Shown: positions 17,626 to 26,422 of the stretch, piece by piece
Numbering within the stretch: position 1 is the stretch's first letter
How the letters are laid out: each line of letters begins with the position of its first letter
Assembly (NCBI RefSeq): GCF_004795035.1
Contig: NZ_SSBK01000017.1
Span: 1-64,000, forward strand
Source of the DNA: Streptomyces sp. A0958
GTDB taxonomy: Bacteria; Actinomycetota; Actinomycetes; Streptomycetales; Streptomycetaceae
DNA length: 64,000 bases
Reading direction: 5' to 3'
Made by a program: the position numbers and the translations under genes
The notes under the pieces: model-generated
What the model was told of the DNA's origin: nothing
Database searches by the model: none
Seen by the model: only the letters and a program-made list of their open reading frames with translations

Positions 17626-18867
17626 TCAGAACCAGTGCAGGCAGTGCGGGGAGCGATCGGTTCCGAAGAGCGCGTCCGCGAGGACGGCAGCGCCCGGGTG
17701 GTGGGCCCGGATGTGTCCGGCGCGCACGAGCGTGCTCGGGCGGGTACCGCCGAGGTAGACCGAGCCCAGGTCGCGCACGTCCAGGGACAGGTCGGGGTCT
17801 CGGTCCGTGGGGACGCAGTCGGCCTTGCCGTCGCGGACGGTCAGCAGGTAGCGGCCGTGCTCGCCCAGGAACGGATCATCGACGTCCAGGACGAGTTCAC
17901 CGTCCGTGAACCATCCGCGCGCGGTCAGGGCCCGTGGGACGTCGAGAAGGCGCACCCAGAGCCAGTCGGTGTGACCGCCGACCTCGCCGGCCCGGAGGTC
18001 GGCGAGTTGCCAGCGCAGCGGGTGCTCGGGCGGGACATGCCGGAACACGACCTGGGAGACCAGGTCGTGTCCGAGTACGAACCGGGCCAGGGCCGTGAAG
18101 ACCGCGTCGTCGGCGGCGATGGTCTCGTCGACGGTCAGGGTGCTCTGCTCGCCGACGGAGCCGAGGGAGTAGCTGGCGTACCCGTCCGCAGCGCCGTCGG
18201 CGTCCCGGTGGACGGCGACGTAGCGCGGTGCCGGGGAGATCGGCGGATGCCCCGCGCCCAGGGTCCACCAGCGGTGCGGCCGGGACAGTGCGCCGGGCTG
18301 GGCGCGGCGGTACCGGTCGTAGACCGCTTCGAGGATCTCGCCGCACTCGGCGCGCCGCAGTATCTCGACCGAACCGCTGTCGGAGCCGGTCGCCGGGGCG
18401 TCGGCCGTCGCAAGCGCCCGGGGAGCGGCGAGGGCTGCTTTGTGGCGCGGCACCGTCAACCGCGCGGTGGAGGTCGCGGGTCCGTAACCGAACCTCCCGT
18501 AGATCGGGGCCTCCGAAGCCAGCAGCACGGAGAGGAACTCACCCCGGGCCCGCACCTCGGTGAGCTGGTGCCGCATCATCGCGCTGAGCACGCCACGTCG
18601 CCGGTGCGAGGGCAGGACGCCGACGGCGGTCACTCCGGCGACCGGGACGGGTATCCGACCGGGCAGGGTGAGTTCGAAGGAGTACGCGGCGGCGGTGCCC
18701 ACGGGCCTTCCCTCCGGCGCCACGGCGAGCAGGCCGCGGTCCATTTCCAGCGCCGACCACCAGCGCCCGCCGTCCGCGATCGGGGTTTCGGGGAAGTGCC
18801 CGAATGCCGCGTGGACCGTGTCGACGAAGACGTCCAGGTCCTTGTCGGTCGTGGGACGAATCTCCAT
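17626..18867 (-). CDS. Eis-like GNAT N-acetyltransferase
   Basis: A 413-aa protein of the Eis type: an N-terminal GNAT domain beginning MEIRPTTDKDLDVFVDTVHA, with the acetyl-CoA loop GVTAVGVLPSHRRRGVLSAM (residues about 78-97), a second degenerate GNAT domain, and a C-terminal SCP2-like domain. IYGRFGYGPAT is also typical. Mycobacterial Eis acetylates aminoglycosides and peptides; the substrate here is unknown. I chose ATG 18867 with GAGGAAGC upstream, because the 33 extra residues of the longer frame are repeat-derived. It stands alone downstream of the siderophore operon. Confidence 0.85.
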   Translation of the reverse strand: MEIRPTTDKDLDVFVDTVHAAFGHFPETPIADGGRWWSALEMDRGLLAVAPEGRPVGTAAAYSFELTLPGRIPVPVAGVTAVGVLPSHRRRGVLSAMMRHQLTEVRARGEFLSVLLASEAPIYGRFGYGPATSTARLTVPRHKAALAAPRALATADAPATGSDSGSVEILRRAECGEILEAVYDRYRRAQPGALSRPHRWWTLGAGHPPISPAPRYVAVHRDADGAADGYASYSLGSVGEQSTLTVDETIAADDAVFTALARFVLGHDLVSQVVFRHVPPEHPLRWQLADLRAGEVGGHTDWLWVRLLDVPRALTARGWFTDGELVLDVDDPFLGEHGRYLLTVRDGKADCVPTDRDPDLSLDVRDLGSVYLGGTRPSTLVRAGHIRAHHPGAAVLADALFGTDRSPHCLHWF

Positions 18868-18897
18868 CGCTGCCGCTTCCTCCTCGGCTTGGCGACA

Positions 18898-19080
18898 CCC
18901 CGGGTCATGGGTCGCGGGTGTCGGGCGGGTCATGGGTCGTGGGTCATGAATGTCGGGCCGGGTCACGGGGATCGGGCCGGGCCACGGGGGTCGGGCCGGG
19001 TCACGGGGGTCGGCCGGGTCGCGGGGGTCGGCCGGGTCGCGGGGATGATCGGGCCCGGTCGCTGGGGCCGGGCCACAGCG
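18898..19080. repeat. Degenerate GGGTCGGGCCGGGTCACGG tandem repeats
   Basis: About 180 bp made of imperfect units of the types CGGGTCATGGGTCGCGGGTG and GTCGGGCCGGGTCACGGGG, with period roughly 20 bp. They fill most of the gap between the acetyltransferase start and the C39-like gene's end. No gene. Slippage-type expansion is likely. Confidence 0.6.
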
Positions 19081-19154
19081 CAGAGTAGCCCTCTGGCCAG
19101 GGCGGATGGACGGCGGCCGAGTGCCGAGCAGGTCACACCGGACGGCCGTGCGGG

Positions 19155-20282
19155 CTACTCGTCGGTCGGAGCGGAAGGGGGGACGGGCCGCCGCTGCGGG
19201 TGGCTGATGGTCACGGCTCCGCGGAAGCCTTCCGGTGACATCGTCGACATCGTGTCGAGCGACGCGTCCGGCACCGGCAGGAGGTGGGCGTCGACCCAGG
19301 TGTCTCCCGTCGACGCGTTGGCCCAGGGGTCATCGATCACGACGGCGCCGGGCACGACGCCGTGGCAGAGCACCCAGTGCGGCACGTCGAACCCCTGCAT
19401 CCCGGCGAGCGAGAGCAGGAGCAGTACGTGCTCCTGCCGGCCGATCGCGTCCCGGATCTCGGTCAGGGAGAGGTGGCGCGGGTCGATCGGGACGCCGACG
19501 CGATCGGCATCCGTACGCGACGCGCGCTGGAGCAGGGCGCGCCACTCCTGGTCGCCCGGAGGGAGGTGGTCGAGCATGACCGGCCGGTCCGTGTCGAGGT
19601 GGACCGTGACCTGGGACGACGGCCGGGCCCGGCGCACGGCGACACCCAGGCCGACCGGCTCGCACGCCATGAAGTTGTTCGCGTCGCGCCACAGCGTCAG
19701 CTCCGCCCGGCGGTCGAGCGCGTCCCGCGCCAGTACTCCCGCGTGCACCTGCGCGACCAGGGCGGTGACGGCGCCGCAGGTGAAGTGTGTGGTCTGCCCG
19801 TAGTACGGGGGTGCGCTCACCACGTCGTCGCGCAACCAGCGAACGTAACCGGCGGCCGGTCCGGCCGCACCCTCCGACTGCGTGAGCGGAGGGCTCAGGG
19901 TGGCGAAGCCCGCGGCGGCGGCGTCCTCGGGGCGGGCCGTCCATCCTTCCCATTTCAGCTGTACGAGCTCCTGACGGCGTGCGTGGGCGGCGACGGCCGC
20001 GACGGCCGCCCGCACGTCGCCGACGGCGTCGACGATCTTCAGATAGGCCGTGTCCGGGCGGGCGGTCACGAGCGCGGCAGCCGTCCAGTCCTCGCCGTCG
20101 TCACCGGGAACGGCCACGATGTGCGGGGCGTGGGCGGAGCGGTCGACCGCGCGCCAGCGCTCCGACACCTCGTCGTGTACGAGCCGCGCCAGTCGGTCCG
20201 GCGGGGTATCGGGCTCGTACGGCACGACGATGCTCTTCACGGGCCGCACGGGCCGCACGGGCCTCTCCTGCTGGGACGACAT
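19155..20282 (-). CDS. C39-peptidase-like protein in siderophore uptake operon
   Basis: A 375-aa soluble protein whose C-terminal half looks like a papain-fold C39-type domain: Gln in YGQTTHFTCGAVTAL with the candidate nucleophile Cys near residue 169, a His in PHWVLCHG near 301, and an Asp in VVIDDPW near 317. The first 150 residues may be an acyltransferase-like remnant. No transmembrane or ABC domain is attached, unlike bacteriocin exporters. ATG 20282 has AGGAG upstream, preferred over a longer start. It follows the FecCD permease gene by 145 bp. Its job in iron uptake is unclear; it may process a peptide siderophore. Confidence 0.65.
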   Translation of the reverse strand: MSSQQERPVRPVRPVKSIVVPYEPDTPPDRLARLVHDEVSERWRAVDRSAHAPHIVAVPGDDGEDWTAAALVTARPDTAYLKIVDAVGDVRAAVAAVAAHARRQELVQLKWEGWTARPEDAAAAGFATLSPPLTQSEGAAGPAAGYVRWLRDDVVSAPPYYGQTTHFTCGAVTALVAQVHAGVLARDALDRRAELTLWRDANNFMACEPVGLGVAVRRARPSSQVTVHLDTDRPVMLDHLPPGDQEWRALLQRASRTDADRVGVPIDPRHLSLTEIRDAIGRQEHVLLLLSLAGMQGFDVPHWVLCHGVVPGAVVIDDPWANASTGDTWVDAHLLPVPDASLDTMSTMSPEGFRGAVTISHPQRRPVPPSAPTDE

Positions 20283-20426
20283 TCGGGTGCTCCTGGCGGG
20301 ACGCGGGGGGGCGGGGACGGGGACGGGGTAGGGAGTACGGGGATTCACTGCGGGTGAACGGCGGCCCGCCGACTGGCGGGACCGGAGCCCGGAGCCGGCC
20401 GGTCCGGGCTCCGTACCGGCCGGAGG

Positions 20427-22535
20427 TCATGCGCGGGACTGCCGGAGCACCCAGACGAAGTACGGTGCGCCGACCAGGGCGATCATGAGGCCGGCCGGCA
20501 CCTGGGCGGGGGCGACGACTGTGCGGCCGAGTGCGTCCGCCACGCACACCAGCAGCCCGCCGAGCAGCATCGCGACCGGGATCGCGCGGCCCTGCCGGGC
20601 GCCCACCAGCGAACGGGCGAGGTGCGGGGCGACGAGTCCCACGAAGCCGACGACGCCGACGGCGACCACGCTGAGCGCCGCGAGCACCGCGGCGATCGCC
20701 AAAGCGGAGAAGCGGGTGCGCTCCACCCTGACGCCGACGATGCGCGGGGTGTCCTCGTCGACGGCGAGCAGGTCGAGCCGATCGCGCATGGACAGCAGTA
20801 CGGGAAGCGCGAGCGCCAGGGCCACCGCGACCGGTACGACGTCGGAGAACGTACGGCCGTAGGTCGTACCGGAGAGCCAGGTGAAGATGCGGGGCGTGTT
20901 GTACGGGTCGGCGCGCAGCAGGAGGAAGGTGGTCACGGAGCTGAGGCCGTACCCCATGCCTATGCCGATCAGTACGAACCGGTCGGGCAGGAAGCCCCCA
21001 CGCCAGGCCAGCAGGGCGATCACCGCGAAGGTGGCGAGCCCGGCCGCGACGGCGACCGCGACGAGCACCGCCTGTCCGCCGCCCAGCCCGGACGTGACGA
21101 CGCCCGCCGCACCCAGCCCGGCGCCCGCCGTGATGCCGAGCACCCCCGGCTCCGCGAGCGGGTTGCGTACCGTGCTCTGCACGACGCATCCGGCCAGTCC
21201 GAGCGCCGCGCCGGCGAGGACCGCGGCGGTGACACGTGGCACCCGGTCGTCGAGCGCCTGGCCGATCAGGTCGGGGGCGGTGCCCTGGACCCAGAGGGCG
21301 ATGTCCCCGGTCCGCAGCCAGAGGCTCCCCGCCAGGACCGCCACGAGGACCGCCGCGGCCAGCAGTGCCACCGCGCCGGACACGACGAGGAGGTACGCGC
21401 GGTGGGATCGTACGGCGACCCGTGCCCGCGGGGGCTGCCGAAGCCGGCCCGTGTCACGCAGCCGCAGCGCGAGGACCACGATCACGACGGAGCCGAGCAG
21501 CGTGGTCGGCACACCGGTGGGGATGGAGGCCGCCCCGTCCGCACCCTGCACCGCACGCAGGACCGCGTCCGCGAGCAGGATGAGCAGCGCGCCGAGCAGG
21601 CCGGCCGCGGGGATCAGGAGCAGGTGCCGGCGCAACGCGCGGACCCGCCCCGCGATCAGGCGGGCCAGGACGGGGGCGCCGAGACCGACGAAGGCCATCG
21701 GGCCCGCGAGGGTCACCGAGGTGCTGGTCAGGAGTACCGCGCAGACCACGGCGGTCACCCGGGTGCTCCGGATCGGCACGCCGAGGGTGGACGCGGTGTC
21801 GTCACCCAGGTTCATGACGTCCAGCCGCCGGGACAGTGCCAGGGCGGCGCACAGCACCACGACGACGAGGGGGATGGCGCGTACCGACGCGTCGATGTTC
21901 AGCTGCGAGAGCGAGCCGCTTCCCCAGGCGTAGAGGCCGGTCGTGTTCTGCTTGAACAGGATGAGGAGCATCCCGGTCGCGGAGTCCAGGGCCATCGCCA
22001 TCGCCGATCCGGCGAGGATGAGGCGGGTGCCGGAGGTGCCCGCGGCCCGGCCCGCGAGAAGCAGTACGAGCGCCGCCGCGACCAGGCCGCCGGCGAAGGC
22101 GACGACGCCCGACGCCCACAGCGGGACGGCGAGGCCGAGGGCCGCGATGAGCGAGACGGCGAAGTAGGAACCGGCCGAGACCGCGAGGGTGTCCGGCGAG
22201 GCGAGCGTGTTGTGCGTGACGGACTGGAGCAGCGTGCCGGCGCAGCCGAGGGCGAAGCCCACCGCCACGCCCGCGAACAGGCGCGGCAGGCGTGAGCCGG
22301 TGAGGATCTCGCCGACCGGCGCGCCGTCGGCGCTCTCCCGTTCCCCGGCGAGATGGCGCACCAGGTCGCCGACCCCGACGCCCGATGTCCCCTGGGTCAG
22401 GTGCCACAGGCCCACCAGGACGGTCGCGACGAGGAGGACGGCCAGGACAGCCGCCCCGGCGGGGCCGCCGCCGCGCTCCACACGCGGGCGCGCCGGCACC
22501 GCCCCTTCCGGTGGCGCTGTGTCTACGGCGCTCAC
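20427..22535 (-). CDS. Fused FecCD-type ferric-siderophore permease (FhuB-like)
   Basis: About 702 aa with two complete FecCD permease domains in tandem (about 25-345 and 375-700), each with eight to ten predicted helices. The FecCD-type segments GAGLGAAG and LAGSAMAMALDSATG are visible, and the ATPase-coupling loop GLVAPHLARSL appears in the second half. The fusion replaces the two permease chains of BtuC-type importers. Start GTG 22535 overlaps the TGA of the binding-protein gene (GTGA), so translation is coupled. It works with the lipoprotein and ATPase encoded upstream. Confidence 0.9.
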   Translation of the reverse strand: MSAVDTAPPEGAVPARPRVERGGGPAGAAVLAVLLVATVLVGLWHLTQGTSGVGVGDLVRHLAGERESADGAPVGEILTGSRLPRLFAGVAVGFALGCAGTLLQSVTHNTLASPDTLAVSAGSYFAVSLIAALGLAVPLWASGVVAFAGGLVAAALVLLLAGRAAGTSGTRLILAGSAMAMALDSATGMLLILFKQNTTGLYAWGSGSLSQLNIDASVRAIPLVVVVLCAALALSRRLDVMNLGDDTASTLGVPIRSTRVTAVVCAVLLTSTSVTLAGPMAFVGLGAPVLARLIAGRVRALRRHLLLIPAAGLLGALLILLADAVLRAVQGADGAASIPTGVPTTLLGSVVIVVLALRLRDTGRLRQPPRARVAVRSHRAYLLVVSGAVALLAAAVLVAVLAGSLWLRTGDIALWVQGTAPDLIGQALDDRVPRVTAAVLAGAALGLAGCVVQSTVRNPLAEPGVLGITAGAGLGAAGVVTSGLGGGQAVLVAVAVAAGLATFAVIALLAWRGGFLPDRFVLIGIGMGYGLSSVTTFLLLRADPYNTPRIFTWLSGTTYGRTFSDVVPVAVALALALPVLLSMRDRLDLLAVDEDTPRIVGVRVERTRFSALAIAAVLAALSVVAVGVVGFVGLVAPHLARSLVGARQGRAIPVAMLLGGLLVCVADALGRTVVAPAQVPAGLMIALVGAPYFVWVLRQSRA

Positions 22536-23599
22536 TTCTTGTCGAGCACGTCGACGTAGGCGTCGATCGCCTGCTCGTTGGAGCGCGGGCCGCCGGCGCC
22601 CCACACGCTTGCCGGGAAGGCGTGGGCGCGGCCTTCCTTGACGGCCGGGAGGGTCTTCCAGATCGGGTTCTTCCGGATCGCCTCGACGTATCCGCCGGCG
22701 TCTTCGTCGTTGGCGTAGAAGAGGTTGGCGTCGCCGACCGCGACGAGTCCTTCGACGTCCGTCTGCGCGAGGCCGTAGGCGGGGTCGACGCCTCCGTCAC
22801 CGTGCTCCTTGTTGACGCTGCTGGTCCACGCGGGCTTCATGCCGAGTTCCTTGCCTATCTCGGTGAACAGGGCGCCGTCGCTGTAGGGGCGGATGGTGAG
22901 GTTGCTCCCCTCCAGCCATCCGTCGAAGAAGACGAAGTCCTTCGTCGGCAGGTCGGCGTCGGCGACCTGCTGCTTGGCCTTCGCCAGGTGGTCGTCGAAC
23001 TCCTTGAGCACCTGGTCGGCCCGCTCGGTGCGTCCCGTCGCCTGGCCGATCATGCTGAACACCTCGCGCATGTTCCCGATCGGGTCCTTGGGGTTCGCCC
23101 CGCGCGTGGCCATCACGGGGACACCTCGCTTCTCCAGCTTCTTGATCGTCTCGTCCTTGGCGTCGAACGCCTCCACGACGATGAGGTCGGGCTTGGTCGC
23201 GTAGAGGGTGTCGAGGTCGGGTTCCTCGCGTGTGCCGATGTCCGTCACCCCGCTGGGCAGCTTCTCCGCGCTGACCCAGGTGCTGTACCCCTTCACGTCG
23301 GAGACGGCGGCGGGGGTGACGCACAGGGTCAGCGCGTCCTCGACCTGCTGCCATTCCAGGACCGCGATGCGCTTGGCGGGCTTGTCGAGCTTCACCTGCC
23401 GGCCGACGCCGTCCTTGAAGGAGACCGGCTCCGTCGAGGTGGTCGTGGTGTCCTGGGTGCAGTCCTTCGACGTGGGGGCCGGGGCGGCGCTGCTCCTGGC
23501 CGTGATCTCGTCGGCGTCGGTGGTGCCGCAGGACGTGAGGGCGAAAAGGGCGAGCCCGGTCGAGGCTGCTGCGGCCGTCAGGCGACTGGCACGGTTCAT
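22532..23599 (-). CDS. Ferric-siderophore substrate-binding lipoprotein
   Basis: A 355-aa FecB/FhuD-type binding protein. ATG 23599 gives MNRASRLTAAAASTGLALFA followed by LTSC: a lipoprotein signal with Cys near residue 24, so it is anchored outside the membrane. Residues further on show the two-lobe helical-backbone pattern: KRIAVLEWQQVEDAL, PDLIVVEAFDAKDETI, VFSMIGQATGRTERAD. Upstream in-frame sequence to 24010 belongs to the ATPase region and is not coding here. The gene sits 77 bp after the ATPase gene and overlaps the permease start. Confidence 0.9.
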   Translation of the reverse strand: MNRASRLTAAAASTGLALFALTSCGTTDADEITARSSAAPAPTSKDCTQDTTTTSTEPVSFKDGVGRQVKLDKPAKRIAVLEWQQVEDALTLCVTPAAVSDVKGYSTWVSAEKLPSGVTDIGTREEPDLDTLYATKPDLIVVEAFDAKDETIKKLEKRGVPVMATRGANPKDPIGNMREVFSMIGQATGRTERADQVLKEFDDHLAKAKQQVADADLPTKDFVFFDGWLEGSNLTIRPYSDGALFTEIGKELGMKPAWTSSVNKEHGDGGVDPAYGLAQTDVEGLVAVGDANLFYANDEDAGGYVEAIRKNPIWKTLPAVKEGRAHAFPASVWGAGGPRSNEQAIDAYVDVLDKK

Positions 23600-23676
23600 G
23601 GAGGGGTCCTCTTTCTCGGACTCGAACGATTCGGCGGAGCGGCGAGCGGGCTGCTCCGGAAGGGGTGCCGCCCTCT

Positions 23677-24579
23677 TCAGGAGAGGTGGCGCCCGAGTGG
23701 GTCGATACGCAGACGGCCGGTGCGCGGATCGACGCCGGCTTCGACCCGGATGTCGTAGACCTCGCCGATGTTCTCGGCGGTGAGAACGTCGGCGGGTGCG
23801 CCCGCCGCGTGCACACGGCCGGCACGCATGAGGACCAGCGTGTCCGCGATCCGGGAGGCCTGGTCGAGGTCGTGCAGCACGATCCCGACCGCGATGCCGT
23901 GCTTCTCCACGAGATCCCGCACCAGGTCGAGCGTCTCGAACTGGTACCGCAGGTCCAGGTGGTTGGTCGGCTCGTCCAGCAGCACGACACCGGTGTCCTG
24001 GGCGAGGCATGCGGCGAGCCAGACACGCTGCATCTCCCCGCCGGAGAGTTCCCCGACCAGCCGGCCCGCCATGTCCCGTACGCCGGTGACGCCCATGGCG
24101 CGGTCGATGGCGGCACCGTCCTCGACGGTCGGTCCGGCGAAGCCACGCCGGTAGGGGTGGCGTCCGAACGCCACGACCTCCGCGACCGTCAGCCCCTGGG
24201 GTGCGGGCCTCGACTGGGAGAACAGTGTGACCTCGCGGGCGAACTGACGGGGGCTGAGCAGGGCCGCGTCACGCTCGGCCTGTCCGTCGGGGGCGCCGAG
24301 CGTGACCCGGCCGCCGTCCACCTGATGCAGTCGGGAGAGCGCGCGCAGCAGCGTGGACTTGCCGCTCCCGTTCGGCCCGACAAGGGCGGTCACGCGGCCG
24401 GGTTCCAGGGCGACCGAGACACCGTGGACGACCGGCTTGCCGCCGTAGCGCAGCACCAGGTCGCGCCCGTTGAGCGCGGCCGCCGGGGCGGCGGGGCCGG
24501 CCGGGGGACTTCCGGCACGCCGGAAAGGGCTTGTGAACATGAGGAGGTCCGGGTGATCGAGGGGCGCGGGCTGCGGCAC
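23677..24579 (-). CDS. Siderophore ABC transporter ATP-binding protein (FecE-like)
   Basis: About 300 aa. Walker A is LVGPNGSGKSTLLRAL (residues about 68-83), the Q-loop is in VTLFSQSRPA, the signature LSGGEMQRVWLA near 180, Walker B VVLLDEPTNHLDL near 200, and the H-loop His in VLHDLDQAS. These are intact, so it should power the FecCD permease. The GTG start at 24579 is tentative; ATG 24540 is an alternative and neither has a strong ribosome site. First gene of the operon. An iron-box-like sequence lies at 24650-24668 upstream. Confidence 0.9.
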   Translation of the reverse strand: MPQPAPLDHPDLLMFTSPFRRAGSPPAGPAAPAAALNGRDLVLRYGGKPVVHGVSVALEPGRVTALVGPNGSGKSTLLRALSRLHQVDGGRVTLGAPDGQAERDAALLSPRQFAREVTLFSQSRPAPQGLTVAEVVAFGRHPYRRGFAGPTVEDGAAIDRAMGVTGVRDMAGRLVGELSGGEMQRVWLAACLAQDTGVVLLDEPTNHLDLRYQFETLDLVRDLVEKHGIAVGIVLHDLDQASRIADTLVLMRAGRVHAAGAPADVLTAENIGEVYDIRVEAGVDPRTGRLRIDPLGRHLS

Positions 24580-24649
24580 CCCGCCCGGCTTTTACCGGCC
24601 GGGCCGCACGCTCTCCCGCACGCGGGCAGCACCGTGCGCGGCGAGCAAC

Positions 24650-24668
24650 AACTAAGGGTTACCTAACT
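24650..24668 (-). promoter_or_regulatory. Iron-box-like site upstream of siderophore operon
   Basis: The plus strand reads AACTAAGGGTTACCTAACT. The right half TTACCTAA closely matches the DmdR/IdeR iron box half-site (CTWACCTWA), and the left half CTAAGG is partial. By my count about 12 of 19 consensus positions fit. It lies between the AraC gene and the ATPase gene, an apt place for iron repression. Confidence 0.4.
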
Positions 24669-24691
24669 TCGAGAAGACTATATTCCACTTG

Positions 24692-25579
24692 TCATGCAGA
24701 CAATCCGGCGTTCTCGCCACCCGATACGGAATTCGGGACATCCCGGGGCGCCGCGCCCGCCGCGCCGAAGAACGCGCCCGGCGTGGTTCCCATGACACGC
24801 CGGAAGGCGGCGATGAAGGAGCTGGGCTGCGCGTAGCCAAGGCTCTCGGAGACCGACATCACATCGAAGCCGTCGGAGAGGAGCATCAGCGCCCGGTGCA
24901 CACGCAGCATCTGCCGCCATTGCGCGAAGGAGAGACCTGTCGTCTGCCGGAACGCGCGAGTGATCGTACGGTCGCTGCTCCCCAGCCACCGCGCCCATTC
25001 CTCCAGTGAACGGCAGTCGGCGGGATCGTTCAGCAGGGCCTCGGCGATCGCGTCGATCCGGGGGTCGCCGGGCAGCTGCAACGCGAGCTGGTGCTCCGAG
25101 GGCTGGATCACGTCGAACACGACGGATTCCGCCCGCAGCCGGGCCGCCACCTCAAGATCGGTGCGCGACAGATGAGTCAGCAGCGACGTGAGCAACGGCG
25201 TCATGGCGATCGCTTTCGGCTCCCCGAACGCGAACGGCGTGCGGTCGGGGGCGAAGAAGGCGTCGTGGAAACGCGCACCCTCCGTCGCCCGGCCCGCGTG
25301 CACCACTCCGGCGGGCATCCACAGCCCGTGCCCCTCGAACACGGTGAAGACGCGGTCACCCACCCGGGACGTCAGCGTCCCCCCGCGCACCCAGACGAGC
25401 TCATGCAGACGGTGCGAGTGCGGCGCCCACTCCGTGGGGGCGGGGACGATCCGGAACTCCGCGACGACGGCACCGGAGGCTTCCGCCCGCTCCGGGAGCG
25501 CCCCGGCCCGGCGCAGCACCGTGCCCGCCTCGCGCCGCCACATCCCCGGGCTCACCTCACCACGGGACGATCGGACCAT
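24692..25579 (-). CDS. AraC-family regulator, likely of siderophore uptake
   Basis: About 295 aa. An N-terminal cupin-like sensor (residues about 45-120: WAPHSHRLHELVWVRGGTLT, GHGLWMPAGVVHAG) is followed by a C-terminal double HTH (SLEEWARWLGSSDRTITRAF and MSVSESLGYAQPSSFIAAFR), as in AraC/XylS proteins. Start ATG 25579 is favoured; the longer frame adds 23 low-complexity residues. It lies just upstream of the siderophore ABC operon on the same strand and probably senses the ferric siderophore and activates that operon. Confidence 0.85.
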   Translation of the reverse strand: MVRSSRGEVSPGMWRREAGTVLRRAGALPERAEASGAVVAEFRIVPAPTEWAPHSHRLHELVWVRGGTLTSRVGDRVFTVFEGHGLWMPAGVVHAGRATEGARFHDAFFAPDRTPFAFGEPKAIAMTPLLTSLLTHLSRTDLEVAARLRAESVVFDVIQPSEHQLALQLPGDPRIDAIAEALLNDPADCRSLEEWARWLGSSDRTITRAFRQTTGLSFAQWRQMLRVHRALMLLSDGFDVMSVSESLGYAQPSSFIAAFRRVMGTTPGAFFGAAGAAPRDVPNSVSGGENAGLSA

Positions 25580-25709
25580 GCGGACGAGTCTAAGGGGCCG
25601 TCCCGATCCGGTTCCCGTTGAGCCGTGTGGCATCGAACTCATCGCCAAGGTCGGCCAAAGCGCGTGTCCCGCACCTGGTTCCGCCCTCCCGGCGACCTAC
25701 GTTGTCCCG

Positions 25710-26396
25710 GTGGAGCAGCACAGGACACGTCCCCCGCAGCGCAGGCAGACCCGGCAGGCCCCGCTGTCCCCGCTGGGGGCGGCCAGGGGAACCAAGAAGG
25801 CGGTCGGCGGCACGGGGGCCCTCGGCTACCGGGTGATGAGCGCGCCCGCCGGGCGCGACGGCCGGGCGGTCTCCCCCGCCGTGCTCGCCCTGCGCCGACT
25901 GCCCAACCCCCGGCTCACCGGTATCGGCGCCGGGCTGTTCGCAGCCGCCGCCATGTTCGTGCTCGGCTGCCTGGACCGGCTGCTGTTCGACGGGTCCGCC
26001 GCCGTGTTCGGCGTACTGTTCCTGCCGGTCAGCGCCCTGACCGCGTTCTGGGCGCGGCCCGCGGACCTGGTGACCGCGCCGATCAGCGTGCCCATCGCCT
26101 TCGCCGTCGGGATCGTCCCCATCTCCGGCGGCACCGGCGGCTTCGGCGGGCAGACCATGGCCGTCGTCACCGCCCTCGCGGTGCACGCCGGCTGGCTGTA
26201 CGGCGGAACCCTCGTCGCCGGCCTCATCGCGACCGTACGCAAGGTGCGGCTGATGCGGGCCCGGCAGCGGCGGATGCTGCTGGCCGCGCAGACCGCCCGG
26301 CCCGCCGCGCACCCGGCCGCGCAGCCGCAGGGCGTCTCCCCCTCACCGGCCTCCCGCCCCGCCGGGCGCGCCCCCCGCCGCCCGTCCCAGCGCTGA
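25710..26396 (+). CDS. DUF6542 domain membrane protein
   Basis: About 228 aa. A basic N-terminus is followed by four likely membrane helices (roughly residues 70-165: GAGLFAAAAMFVLGCLDRLL, GVLFLPVSALTAFW, ISVPIAFAVGIVPI, MAVVTALAVHAGWLY), then an alanine/proline-rich cytoplasmic tail. This matches the actinobacterial DUF6542 family, function unknown. GTG 25710 is taken as start; ATG 25836 would drop the basic N-terminus. It is divergent from the AraC gene and convergent with ppgK. Confidence 0.7.
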   Translation: MEQHRTRPPQRRQTRQAPLSPLGAARGTKKAVGGTGALGYRVMSAPAGRDGRAVSPAVLALRRLPNPRLTGIGAGLFAAAAMFVLGCLDRLLFDGSAAVFGVLFLPVSALTAFWARPADLVTAPISVPIAFAVGIVPISGGTGGFGGQTMAVVTALAVHAGWLYGGTLVAGLIATVRKVRLMRARQRRMLLAAQTARPAAHPAAQPQGVSPSPASRPAGRAPRRPSQR

Positions 26397-26422
26397 GCCG
26401 TACGCCCCGCCCGCCTGCGGGC

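Noticed and set aside
17626-24579. Complete siderophore biosynthetic cluster
   Set aside because: Only uptake, regulation and accessory genes are present; no NRPS or IucA/IucC-type synthetase is seen.
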